Below, in pieces: positions 50,038-57,931 of a stretch of DNA of 64,000 bases. Source of the stretch: Lihuaxuella thermophila (GTDB lineage: Bacteria; Bacillota; Bacilli; Thermoactinomycetales; Thermoactinomycetaceae); NCBI RefSeq assembly GCF_900110165.1, contig NZ_FOCQ01000008.1:1-64000 (forward strand), in the 5' to 3' direction. Positions within the stretch are counted from its first letter, which is position 1. Every line of letters starts with the position of its first letter. Under the pieces are notes generated by a model, which made no database searches, was not told the DNA's origin, and saw only the letters and a list, made by a program, of their open reading frames with translations. The position numbers were made by a program, and so were the translations under genes.

Positions 50038-50907
50038 ATGAACGTGCTGAGAAAAATACGGATCATCCTGGAAATGATCAAGTTTGAACACACGATTTTT
50101 GCTCTCCCTTTCGCCTATCTGGGCGCCGTCCTCGGCAGCATGGAAGTAAACGGCCATCTTCCGACATGGGAACAAATCGGTTGGATTACACTCGCCATGG
50201 TGGGAGCAAGGAGCGCCGCGATGGCTTTAAACCGCTTGATCGACCGCCGGATCGATGCCAAAAACCCCCGTACCCAAAATCGCGCGATTCCTGCAGGGCT
50301 TGTGTCTGTTCCGTTTGTCTGGGGATTTGTCATCGTTTCGTTTCTTGTGCTGTATGTGGCTGCTTCCCAGCTGAATGCTCTGGCTGTCCAATTGATGCCG
50401 ATCGCTGTCTTTTTTCTCGTTTTTTATTCATATACCAAACGATTTACTTGGTTGTGCCACGTGGTGCTGGGAATCTCGACCGGATTGGGCCCGCTGGGAG
50501 GGTGGGTTGGAACCACCGGTCAGATCGATGGAATGGCTCTTCTCCTGTTTGTTACCGTGGCACTTTGGATTGGCGGTTTCGACGTCATTTATGCTTGTCA
50601 AGACGTCCAATTTGACCGGAAGGAAGGTTTGTATTCCATTCCGGCTCGTTTTGGCATCAGAAAGGGGTTGCTCATCTCCTCGTTGATGCATGTGGGTACG
50701 GCACTGGGATTAATCGGTCTCCTGTTGATCACTCATCTGGATTGGTGGTTTGGAATCGGAGTATTGATCGCTCTGGCTATTCTCATATACGAACACGCCA
50801 TTGTATCCGCCGATGATCTGTCGAGGTTAAATACGGCCTTCTTTACGATGAACGGGGTTCTGAGCGTGATTGTGTTCGTGTTTGCAATGATGGATGTGTT
50901 ACTATGA
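50038..50907 (+). CDS. mqnP: UbiA-family prenyltransferase (probable MqnP)
   Basis: A membrane prenyltransferase of ~289 residues with seven to nine membrane segments and the two Asp motifs: NRLIDRRIDAKNPRTQNRAIP and DVIYACQDVQFDRKEGLYSIPARFG. UbiA-like enzymes beside ubiX and mqnA are the MqnP candidates of the futalosine menaquinone route, attaching heptaprenyl to the naphthoate; the role is inferred from context. ATG 50038 lies 9 nt after AAGGAAG; ATG 50029 directly abuts that site. Confidence 0.85.
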   Translation: MNVLRKIRIILEMIKFEHTIFALPFAYLGAVLGSMEVNGHLPTWEQIGWITLAMVGARSAAMALNRLIDRRIDAKNPRTQNRAIPAGLVSVPFVWGFVIVSFLVLYVAASQLNALAVQLMPIAVFFLVFYSYTKRFTWLCHVVLGISTGLGPLGGWVGTTGQIDGMALLLFVTVALWIGGFDVIYACQDVQFDRKEGLYSIPARFGIRKGLLISSLMHVGTALGLIGLLLITHLDWWFGIGVLIALAILIYEHAIVSADDLSRLNTAFFTMNGVLSVIVFVFAMMDVLL

Positions 50908-51503
50908 GACATAAACGTTTCGTTGTCGCGATGACCGGTGCCAGCGGGGCCCCGTACGGATTATGTCTGCTCGATGAGGTGCTGAGACAAGGGCATGAAG
51001 TCCATCTGCTCGTCACCGAAGCGGGCTGGCGGGTATTGAAAGAAGAGCATGGGTGGGAGATTCAGCAACGGGAAAACATTTTTTATGATCGCTATAAGGA
51101 CATGCCCGGAGAGTTGATTTACCACCCGATCAAAGATATTGGTGCATCGATTGCCTCCGGTTCCTTTTTGTGTGATGCCATGGTTGTCATCCCTTGTTCG
51201 ATGGGTACGCTGGGCAAGATCGCCCACGGCCTTTCCACTAATCTGCTGGAGCGGACGGCTGACGTGATGTTGAAGGAGCGCAGGCCATTGATTCTCGTTC
51301 CGCGCGAAACGCCGCTCAGTCCGATCCATTTGGAAAATATGTTGAAATTATCCCGCTGCGGAGTATCGATTGTTCCAGCGATGCCCGCTTTTTACCACCA
51401 ACCCAAAAATATTGAAGAATTGGTCCGCTTTGTGTCCGGGAAAGTTTTGGATCTGTTGGAAGTAGATCATGATTTGTTTCAACGTTGGAGGGGTGGCAGA
51501 TGA
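50904..51503 (+). CDS. ubiX: UbiX-type flavin prenyltransferase
   Basis: Makes prenylated FMN, the cofactor of UbiD-type decarboxylases. The 199-residue product has the FMN-binding VVAMTGASGAPYGLCLLDEVL, IASGSFLCDAMVVIPCSMGTLGKIAHGLSTNLLERTADVMLKERRPLILVPRETPLS, typical throughout. ATG 50904 overlaps the previous stop (ATGA). In the futalosine route a UbiD-like decarboxylase acts after MqnD or on the prenylated ring; no ubiD is in this window. Confidence 0.92.
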   Translation: MRHKRFVVAMTGASGAPYGLCLLDEVLRQGHEVHLLVTEAGWRVLKEEHGWEIQQRENIFYDRYKDMPGELIYHPIKDIGASIASGSFLCDAMVVIPCSMGTLGKIAHGLSTNLLERTADVMLKERRPLILVPRETPLSPIHLENMLKLSRCGVSIVPAMPAFYHQPKNIEELVRFVSGKVLDLLEVDHDLFQRWRGGR

Positions 51504-52345
51504 AACCGATCCGAGTCGGCAAAATCGCTTTTACAAATATCTTGCCGATCTACCACTACTTTGATGACCGGGGTACCGAAGTGGAATTGATCCCGATGGT
51601 TCCGTCTCAATTGAACCGCGGTATGGCTGCGGGGGAAATCGATTTGGGCCCCATCTCTTCTTTTGCTTATGCGGAAAACTATCCGCATTTTGTATTGATG
51701 CCGGATCTTTCAATCAGCGCGATGGGACCCGTGGGCTCCATCTTTCTTTTTACCAGGGGGAAAGAGCTGTCCGAGCTGCGTCATGCACGCATTGCTCTCA
51801 CCAATACTTCGGCCTCATCGGTCAATCTGTTAAGGGTTTTATTAGAAAAGTTTGAGGGAGGTTCCCCGGATTATGTGACGATGCCCCCGTGTTTGGATGA
51901 AATGATGAAGGAAGCGGATGCGGCTTTATTAATTGGCGATGACGCTATCAAAGCATTGTGGCATCATTCGGGCTATCGTGTCCTGGATTTAGGTGAAGAG
52001 TGGCATAAATATACCGGATTGAGCATGACCTTTGCCGTATGGGCTGTCCGGCGTGAAATAGCGGAAACGCGGATGGAGGAGCTGGCGGAAATATACCTCC
52101 GCTTTATGAAAGCCAAAGAGCAAGGGAGACGGGAGCCACTGCCCGTCATTCGGGAAGCGATGCGCCAATTGGGCGGGGAAAGAGATTTCTGGACAAAATA
52201 TTATGACGGTTTATGTTACGATCTGAGAGAGCAGCAACTTGAGGGACTAAAAACCTACTATCGATACGCGGCGGAGCTCGGCTTATTATCTTCTGATGTT
52301 GAGATTTGCATGTTGGACTTGCCGGCAGGGCTCGGGATGCGTTAA
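51500..52345 (+). CDS. mqnA: Chorismate dehydratase MqnA
   Basis: First committed step of the futalosine pathway: chorismate to 3-enolpyruvylbenzoate. The 281-residue product, a periplasmic-binding-protein fold, starts MKPIRVGKIAFTNILPIYHYF and has MVPSQLNRGMAAGEIDLGPISSFAYAENY, ALTNTSASSVNLLRVLLEK and ALLIGDDAIKALWHH, all diagnostic. ATG 51500 follows GGAGGGG and overlaps the ubiX stop. Its chorismate comes from aroC in the same window. mqnB, mqnC and mqnD are not in view. Confidence 0.93.
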   Translation: MKPIRVGKIAFTNILPIYHYFDDRGTEVELIPMVPSQLNRGMAAGEIDLGPISSFAYAENYPHFVLMPDLSISAMGPVGSIFLFTRGKELSELRHARIALTNTSASSVNLLRVLLEKFEGGSPDYVTMPPCLDEMMKEADAALLIGDDAIKALWHHSGYRVLDLGEEWHKYTGLSMTFAVWAVRREIAETRMEELAEIYLRFMKAKEQGRREPLPVIREAMRQLGGERDFWTKYYDGLCYDLREQQLEGLKTYYRYAAELGLLSSDVEICMLDLPAGLGMR

Positions 52346-52359
52346 TCAGGGTGAAGCAG

Positions 52360-53331
52360 ATGAATTTGCAGGATATCTATCAAAATCTGAAAAAAGATCT
52401 TCAGCGGATCGAAGAGAAATTACAGGAATCAGTAAAGACCAACCATGCAGAACTTCATGATTCCGCCACCCACCTGTTAAAAGCGGGAGGAAAGCGCATG
52501 CGGCCCGTTTTTGTATTGTTGGCGGGACATATGGGAACTTACGATGCCGATCGGCTTCAGCAAGTGGCTGTTGCACTGGAACTGATTCACATGGCCACGT
52601 TGGTTCATGATGATGTGATCGACGATGCCGACCTGCGCAGGGGTAAGAAAACCGTCAAGGCAGAGTGGGATAACCGGGTTGCGATGTACACGGGAGACTA
52701 TATTTTTGCGCGGGCTCTGGAAGGCATAACCCGGATCCAAAACCCGGAGGTACAACACATTTTGTCCAGCGCGATCATGCGGATGTGCCAAGGGGAGATT
52801 ACACAGATTGAGGATTTGTATAACCCCCGTCAATCCTTGCGCAGATACCTGCACCGCATCAAGAAAAAAACGGCACTGTTAATGGCGATCAGTTGCCGGC
52901 TGGGAGCTTTGGTCAGCGGGGCCGATCCGGAGATGGTGCGCCGCCTTTATGCTTATGGATATTATGTGGGAATGGCCTTTCAATTGACCGATGACGTGCT
53001 TGATATAACCGGTGATGAACAAGTTCTGGGGAAACCGGCGGGCAGCGATTTGCGGCAGGGAAATGTGACTCTGCCCGTCATCTATGCGATTGCTCATGTC
53101 TCCCCCTCCAATCGGGAGAAAATCTTGTCCCATCTCGAATCAGAAGGCAAAAACGGTTCAGCTGAGGAGATTCTAGCTGTTGTTCGCATGTCCGGCGGAG
53201 TGGAATACACCATGGAGCTATCCAGGCGTTATTTGCAGAAGGCGATCCTGAGTCTGGAGTTTTTGCCATCATCCCACGCACGTGAATCGCTCCGGTTGAT
53301 TGCCGAATTTATCGTGAGACGTTCTTATTAG
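52360..53331 (+). CDS. hepT: Heptaprenyl diphosphate synthase component II
   Basis: Catalytic subunit, a trans-polyprenyl synthase. The 323-residue product has the first Asp-rich motif DDVIDDADLRRGKKT, GKRMRPVFVLLAGHM, and the second motif FQLTDDVLDITGDEQVLGKPAGSDLRQGNVTLPVIYA. ATG 52360 is preferred over GTG 52351; AGGGTGAA precedes. It works with HepS (48538). A repeat element follows. Confidence 0.95.
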   Translation: MNLQDIYQNLKKDLQRIEEKLQESVKTNHAELHDSATHLLKAGGKRMRPVFVLLAGHMGTYDADRLQQVAVALELIHMATLVHDDVIDDADLRRGKKTVKAEWDNRVAMYTGDYIFARALEGITRIQNPEVQHILSSAIMRMCQGEITQIEDLYNPRQSLRRYLHRIKKKTALLMAISCRLGALVSGADPEMVRRLYAYGYYVGMAFQLTDDVLDITGDEQVLGKPAGSDLRQGNVTLPVIYAIAHVSPSNREKILSHLESEGKNGSAEEILAVVRMSGGVEYTMELSRRYLQKAILSLEFLPSSHARESLRLIAEFIVRRSY

Positions 53332-53390
53332 TTTTTTTAACGTTGTTGTGAGACCCTTTCTGTGAGAGCGTGCTTTGTAGTAAGAGTTGT

Positions 53391-53625
53391 ACTTTGATTG
53401 TGCTTCCGGGCGGTCGGCCGTGTTGGTCTCCGTGCTCTTGAGGCCTTCGAAGATGCAAAACTGACCGCTCCGGCCCCTCACTTCGGGCGCGGATCAAACT
53501 CGCTGTCGCTCAAACACGTGATCCGCTTTTTCCCTCCGTTCGGGGCCTCCGCTGGGTAAGGCCTCAAAGGCACTTCGACCAATCACGGCCTCCCTGCACG
53601 ATTTTGTATTTGATTTTTAGATTGT
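53391..53625 (+). repeat. Structured intergenic repeat, copy 2
   Basis: The partner of 9634-9867, in the same orientation, between hepT and ndk. GTGTTGGTC (53420-53428) pairs with GACCAATCAC (53577-53586), GAGGCC (53440) with GGCCTC (53560), GCGGTC with GACCGC (a 6-bp pairing that crosses the long helix), and the hairpin is GCGGATCA (53489-53496) with TGATCCGC (53519-53526). Relative to copy 1 two pairs of that hairpin changed on both sides. A CTTCGG loop replaces CTCCGG. The opposite-strand open frame here is not shared with copy 1. Confidence 0.85.
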
Positions 53626-53659
53626 CGGCTTTTCATGGATGATTTCAAGACTGATCGAC

Positions 53660-53708
53660 ACGAAGGAGCGGTCGCTCATCCACGGTTGTGTCAAGCTGTC
53701 TTGAACTG
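53660..53708 (+). repeat. Distal similarity block of the repeat, copy 2
   Basis: GGAGCG, TCATCCA and GGTTGTGTCA in the same order as at 9945-9990. Confidence 0.5.
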
Positions 53709-53940
53709 TATTCTGTGCAAACTCCATAAGCAGAGCCAGTGGAGAAAACTTTTTGGCGACGAGCGACTCTGCCACTGCATCGGAACGGAGACGCCAAAAG
53801 ATTTCGGAGCGGGCTTACAACGGTTTCACCTTCATTATTGAAAAGGTTATGAGTTGCGTTCCTTTCTAGATCCTGATAAAATCTTTCATGGTCACAGATT
53901 GGCATCTATTTACGCGACTCTACATAACAATCCAGTTGAA
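53709..53940 (+). other. Gene-free stretch before ndk with possible hairpin
   Basis: CTTTTTGGCG and CGCCAAAAG (about 53750-53800) can pair around a 35-nt loop. No gene or known RNA was recognised; no clear ndk promoter was found. Confidence 0.4.
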
Positions 53941-53956
53941 AGGCAGGAACGCTTTG

Positions 53957-54400
53957 ATGGAAAGAACTTTTGTAATGGTTAAGCCGGATGGAGTTCAGCG
54001 CGGATTGATTGGTGAGATCGTATCTCGCTTTGAAAAGAAAGGCTTTCAGCTGGTGGCAGCCAAATTGATGATGGTATCCCAAGAGCTGGCTGAACAGCAC
54101 TACGCCGAACACAAGGAAAAGCCCTTCTTTGGAGAATTAGTGGACTTTATCACTTCCGGCCCCGTATTTGCGATGATCTGGCAAGGAAATAACGTCATTG
54201 CCGGAGCACGCCAAATGATGGGCAAAACCAATCCGGCCGATGCGCTTCCGGGTACCATCCGCGGTGATTTCGGCGTGAGTGTCGGCATGAATATCATTCA
54301 CGGGTCAGACTCCCCGGAAAGCGCTCAGCGCGAAATTTCCCTCTGGTTTGGCGAAGGGGAAGCCGTGGAGTACGAAAAAACGATTAACAAGTGGATCTGA
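53957..54400 (+). CDS. ndk: Nucleoside diphosphate kinase
   Basis: Moves gamma-phosphate from ATP to nucleoside diphosphates. The 147-residue product begins [21 protein letters not shown], has catalytic His in [18 protein letters not shown] and ends [19 protein letters not shown], all diagnostic. ATG 53957 follows AAAGGCAGGAA. Gene order hepT-ndk-aroC as in B. subtilis, except that cheR is missing. Confidence 0.97.
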   Translation: MERTFVMVKPDGVQRGLIGEIVSRFEKKGFQLVAAKLMMVSQELAEQHYAEHKEKPFFGELVDFITSGPVFAMIWQGNNVIAGARQMMGKTNPADALPGTIRGDFGVSVGMNIIHGSDSPESAQREISLWFGEGEAVEYEKTINKWI

Positions 54401-54407
54401 TGAACAG

Positions 54408-54437
54408 AGAGCATGGTGAAGAGCCGTGCTCTTTTTT
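54408..54437 (+). terminator. Terminator of ndk
   Basis: AGAGCATGG pairs with CCGTGCTCT, followed by T6. Confidence 0.85.
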
Positions 54438-54550
54438 ATGATCATCATCGTTTCGATCAGGAAGTTTGTATGCTCTTATTGATGCGGAATCGGGGTCGAT
54501 GAATGCCGTTTCCGCTCGCGGGTTTATCTCCCCTGTTAATTGGAAACGAT

Positions 54551-54570
54551 GCAGGTAAGCCTGCTTTTTA
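54551..54570 (+). other. Short hairpin with T tract upstream of the 56-aa ORF
   Basis: GCAGG and CCTGC pair around TAAG, followed by TTTTT, directly before the ribosome binding site at 54574. It may be a weak terminator or attenuator. Confidence 0.35.
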
Positions 54571-54587
54571 AGTGGAGGAACGGAAAT

Positions 54588-54758
54588 ATGGATATTTCGA
54601 TGAGTATGGAAGAAGTGATGGATCAAATTAAACGAATGGTAGCCAGCGGAGAGCCTCAGAACAAAAAAAGGGTCAAGCAAGTGAATCCCGATTTGATGCA
54701 GGGGGCTCTCTATTATTTTCCCAGCTGGGACCATGCGGTGCAAAGAAGTCTGGATTAG
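54588..54758 (+). CDS. Hypothetical protein, 56 aa
   Basis: MDISMSMEEVMDQIKRMVAS, then a basic linker (NKKRVKQVNPDL) and an aromatic end (MQGALYYFPSWDHAVQRSLD). GGAGG lies 9 nt before ATG 54588 and a strong terminator follows, so it is a self-contained gene. No family recognised. It occupies the place of cheR in the B. subtilis order ndk-cheR-aroF. Confidence 0.6.
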   Translation: MDISMSMEEVMDQIKRMVASGEPQNKKRVKQVNPDLMQGALYYFPSWDHAVQRSLD

Positions 54759-54768
54759 AGGATCAGAA

Positions 54769-54811
54769 ACGGGCCAACCTGGTTTGATCGGGTTGGCCCG
54801 TTGATTGTTTC
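54769..54811 (+). terminator. Terminator of the 56-aa gene
   Basis: ACGGGCCAACC pairs with GGTTGGCCCGT (11 bp), followed by TGATTGTTT. Confidence 0.75.
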
Positions 54812-54966
54812 GCTTGTATAGAAAACAATCTAATAATAAGTTCAAACAAGTTTGTATCACAAACAAAAACTTTTTACATTTAACCCTCCCACAAAAGTGT
54901 GTTGTGTGTTATTATAACTAACAAATTTTCATCCAGTTTCATACTGTGATACTCAACAGCATAAAA

Positions 54967-55010
54967 GAGTTGAGCGATTTTGAGTCAGGAGAGGACGTGC
55001 CAGAGATGAG
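54967..55010 (+). promoter_or_regulatory. GAG triplets around the aroC start, possible TRAP site
   Basis: GAG occurs at 54967, 54972, 54982, 54989, 55003 and 55008, the last overlapping ATGAG of the start. Two pairs have the exact 2-nt spacing TRAP prefers (54967/54972 and 55003/55008). Spacing of the others is irregular. Confidence 0.3.
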
Positions 55011-56169
55011 ATATTTGACAGCAGGAGAATCGCACGGGCCGCAGTTGACGGTGATTATCGAAGGATTGCCGAGCCAGCTGCCTTTTTCAAAAGACAAAAT
55101 AGATGAGCAATTGGCACGCAGGCAGAAAGGTTATGGACGTGGCCGTCGCATGCAGATTGAAAAAGACCAGGTGCAGATCTTATCCGGTGTTCGCTTCGGG
55201 AAAACGACAGGTGCCCCTGTAGCGCTTGTGATTGAAAATAAAGACTGGACTCACTGGAAAAAGATCATGAACCCGGATCCCAATCCGGAAGACGCCGAAA
55301 AACGGAGAATCTCCCGTCCGCGTCCGGGTCATGCCGATTTAAACGGTGCGATTAAATATAATCACAGGGATATGCGCGATGTACTGGAACGCTCCAGTGC
55401 CAGGGAAACGGCAGCACGGGTGGCAGCAGGAGCCGTAGCCAGACAAATACTGGAGATGTGCGGCATCGAGATCGCCGGACACGTGCTCCGCATCGGAGAG
55501 GTGGAAGCCGAACGGGTGTTGGATCTCCCTTTGTCCGAGATCAGGCGCCGCACGGAAGAGTCCCCGGTTCGCTGCCTGGATGCGCAAGCGGAGCAAAAGA
55601 TGATGAATCTCATTGACCAGGCCAAAAAAGAAGGGGATTCACTGGGCGGAATAGTTGAGGTGATTGTGGAAGGGGTTCCGATCGGTTTGGGGAGCCATGT
55701 CCAGTGGGACCGGAAACTGGATGCCCGGATCGCTCAGGCAGTGGTGAGCATCAATGCTTTTAAAGGGGTTGAGTTCGGCATTGGCTTTGAGGCTGCCCAG
55801 CGGAAAGGCTCCGAGGTTCACGATGAAATCATGTGGTCAAAAGAGCGCGGTTTTTACCGGGCAACCAACCGCCTGGGCGGATTTGAGGGCGGAATGACCA
55901 CAGGCGAGCCGATCGTGGTCAGGGGTGTGATGAAGCCGATCCCAACGTTATATAAACCGCTGAAAAGCGTAGATATAGACAGTAAGGAGCCTTTTGAAGC
56001 CAGCATCGAGCGCTCGGACAGCTGTGCGGTGCCGGCGGCATGCGTGGTGATGGAAAACGTTGTCGCTTGGGAGATCGCTCAAGCTCTGCTGGAAAAATTC
56101 CCTTCCGATACCGTCGATGAATTGATTGATAATGTAGCCAGATATCGAGAAAGAGTGTTGGAGTTTTAA
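55006..56169 (+). CDS. aroC: Chorismate synthase
   Basis: Makes chorismate from EPSP with reduced FMN. The 387-residue product begins [20 protein letters not shown], has [60 protein letters not shown] and [23 protein letters not shown], all chorismate synthase signatures. ATG 55006 matches the conserved N-terminus; GGAGAGG is 11 nt upstream. Named aroF in B. subtilis. First gene of the aro/trp supraoperon. Confidence 0.97.
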   Translation: MRYLTAGESHGPQLTVIIEGLPSQLPFSKDKIDEQLARRQKGYGRGRRMQIEKDQVQILSGVRFGKTTGAPVALVIENKDWTHWKKIMNPDPNPEDAEKRRISRPRPGHADLNGAIKYNHRDMRDVLERSSARETAARVAAGAVARQILEMCGIEIAGHVLRIGEVEAERVLDLPLSEIRRRTEESPVRCLDAQAEQKMMNLIDQAKKEGDSLGGIVEVIVEGVPIGLGSHVQWDRKLDARIAQAVVSINAFKGVEFGIGFEAAQRKGSEVHDEIMWSKERGFYRATNRLGGFEGGMTTGEPIVVRGVMKPIPTLYKPLKSVDIDSKEPFEASIERSDSCAVPAACVVMENVVAWEIAQALLEKFPSDTVDELIDNVARYRERVLEF

Positions 56170-56170
56170 G

Positions 56171-57271
56171 ATGAAAACTTTAACGGTTTCTACGGAAAGC
56201 AGCTCCTATCCGATTTACATTGGTTCAGGGATTTATGCGCAGCTTCCTTCATTTTTATCAGCTGCGGGGGTGGGAACAGAGCGGAAATTAATGCTCATCA
56301 CCGATTCACACGTAAGCGCGCATTTTGCGGAAAAAGTGAAAAAAATCCTCAATGATGCCGGCTATCAGACAGGCATAAGTGTCGTTCCCGCCGGGGAAGA
56401 GAGCAAAAACTTAACGCAGGTGGAGCAACTGATCGGTGCGTGCCTGGAATTCGGACTGGACCGGCAGAGTGTGATCCTCGCTTTGGGAGGCGGAGTCGTC
56501 GGAGATTTGGCTGGCTTCGTCGCTGCCACGTACATGCGGGGGATTCCGTTCATCCAATTGCCCACCACTTTGTTGGCTCATGACAGCAGTGTCGGCGGCA
56601 AGGTAGGCGTTAACCACCCCCTCGGCAAAAACTACATCGGCGCCTTTCATCAACCCTTGATGGTAGTTTTTGATGTGAATGTATTATCCACCCTCCCCCG
56701 ACGGGAGGTGCGATCCGGATATGCCGAAGTGATCAAACATGGATTGATCTGGGACCGATCGTTTGTCGAGTGGTTGGAGAAACATACGGAAGCTTTGCTT
56801 GCTTTAGAGCCCGAAAAAGTGGAAGAAGCCATCTACCGCGGTTGTCAGGTAAAAGCCGCTGTCGTGTCACAAGATGAAAAAGAGGAAGGAATTCGCGCCA
56901 TTTTAAATTATGGTCACACGATCGGCCATGCGTTGGAAGCCGTTTCCGAATACCGGTCTTATGCGCATGGGGAAGCGGTGGCCATTGGAATGGCAGGGGC
57001 TGCGCGATTAAGCACCAGAGTGCTGGGAAGCCCCGGAGAATTAGTCGAGCGTACCGAAGCATTGCTGCAGGCCTTTCAGTTGCCTGTCCGCTATCAAGAG
57101 CATTGGCCGGAGAATCAAATTCTGCAAGCCATGAAGAGAGATAAAAAAGCTCGTCAGGGTGTATACACTTTTGTGCTTTCCGCACGGATTGGCGAAGTGG
57201 AGATTGTCAGAGGAGTGGAGGAAACTCAAATACGCGAAGTATTGAGAGAGATAAGAGGAGGAAAGGAATGA
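56171..57271 (+). CDS. aroB: 3-dehydroquinate synthase
   Basis: Second step of the shikimate pathway, cyclising DAHP with NAD and zinc. The 366-residue product has ALGGGVVGDLAGFVAATYMRGIPFIQLPTTLLAHDSSVGGKVGVNHPLGKN (NAD site and catalytic Lys), GYAEVIKHGLI, and metal-ligand His in LNYGHTIGHALE and YAHGEAVAIGM. ATG 56171 is one base after the aroC stop. Confidence 0.97.
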   Translation: MKTLTVSTESSSYPIYIGSGIYAQLPSFLSAAGVGTERKLMLITDSHVSAHFAEKVKKILNDAGYQTGISVVPAGEESKNLTQVEQLIGACLEFGLDRQSVILALGGGVVGDLAGFVAATYMRGIPFIQLPTTLLAHDSSVGGKVGVNHPLGKNYIGAFHQPLMVVFDVNVLSTLPRREVRSGYAEVIKHGLIWDRSFVEWLEKHTEALLALEPEKVEEAIYRGCQVKAAVVSQDEKEEGIRAILNYGHTIGHALEAVSEYRSYAHGEAVAIGMAGAARLSTRVLGSPGELVERTEALLQAFQLPVRYQEHWPENQILQAMKRDKKARQGVYTFVLSARIGEVEIVRGVEETQIREVLREIRGGKE

Positions 57272-57669
57272 GCGTCAGAGGCATTCGCGGTGCGACCACA
57301 GCTCGCGCCAATGAGGCGAACGAAATTTTATCGGCGACCACGGAGCTGATGTTGACGATAGTGAAAGAGAATCAGCTGAACCCTGATGATGTTTGCAGCA
57401 TCTTCTTGACGGTCACCCCCGATTTGGATGCGGCCTTTCCAGCCAAAGCGATCCGGACGATTCCGGGTTGGGAGCTCGTGCCGTTACTCGGTTCCACGGA
57501 AATTGCCGTACCGGGAGGGTTACCTCGCTGTATCCGCTTGTTGATCCTGGTCAATACCGATCTTTCAGCCGGCGAAGTGAACCATGTCTTTCTTCGTGAG
57601 GCCATTTCTTTGCGTCCTGACCTGGTGCGTCGCCATTCGCCTATTGACAGCGAGTCACATGTAGGTTAA
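57268..57669 (+). CDS. aroH: Chorismate mutase AroH type
   Basis: Monofunctional trimeric chorismate mutase that turns chorismate into prephenate. The 133-residue product begins MSVRGIRGATTARANEANEI with active-site Arg, and has ICS-like IFLTVTPDLDAAFPAKAIR, PLLGSTEIAVPGGLPRCIRLLILVNT and VFLREAISLRPDL. ATG 57268 overlaps the aroB stop (ATGA). Confidence 0.96.
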   Translation: MSVRGIRGATTARANEANEILSATTELMLTIVKENQLNPDDVCSIFLTVTPDLDAAFPAKAIRTIPGWELVPLLGSTEIAVPGGLPRCIRLLILVNTDLSAGEVNHVFLREAISLRPDLVRRHSPIDSESHVG

Positions 57670-57686
57670 AGTCTTGGGTAAGGTAA

Positions 57687-57710
57687 GAGTTGAGTGATAG
57701 TTGAGTAGAG
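57687..57710 (+). promoter_or_regulatory. Upstream (G/U)AG cluster, likely TRAP site I
   Basis: GAG at 57687 and 57692, TAG at 57698, GAG at 57703 and 57708, with 2-3 nt spacers, matching TRAP repeat spacing. It lies 18 nt after the aroH stop and 47 nt before the main cluster. Confidence 0.6.
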
Positions 57711-57756
57711 AAATTTTGGATGGTCTGTTGGATTCTTGATTCAAACATATGCAGTT

Positions 57757-57850
57757 GAGAAGAGAAGAGATCGGATATAGCAGAGGCGAGCTGAGCGGAG
57801 GTTTGGAAAATTACGCATGTTCAGCCAAAGCAGCCTTGCTTTGGCTTTTT
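57757..57850 (+). promoter_or_regulatory. trp leader: TRAP site II and attenuator
   Basis: GAG at 57757, 57762, 57767, then TAG 57778 and GAG 57783, 57788, 57793, 57798: eight triplets, mostly with 2-nt spacers. The intrinsic terminator is AGCCAAAGCA (57823-57832) with TGCTTTGGCT (57837-57846) plus T tract. GCTGA (57790) can pair with TCAGC (57821) as antiterminator, and TRAP bound over the GAG triplets would block it. No clear promoter was found between aroH and this leader, so read-through from aroCBH is likely. Confidence 0.85.
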
Positions 57851-57931
57851 ACGTTTCACACCCTCCCTTAAAATCCTCTCTATCCTTTCTCTCAATCTTT
57901 CAGGCGAGTGCTTGTGAAGAGGAGGGAAATG

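Noticed and set aside
53269-53497. Minus-strand ORFs through repeat copy 2
   Set aside because: Not conserved in copy 1 and start within hepT; no ribosome binding site.
57687-57800. Regular short repeats as a CRISPR array
   Set aside because: The repeated units are (G/U)AG triplets with 2-3 nt spacing, the TRAP target pattern, with no 25-40 bp repeats or spacers.
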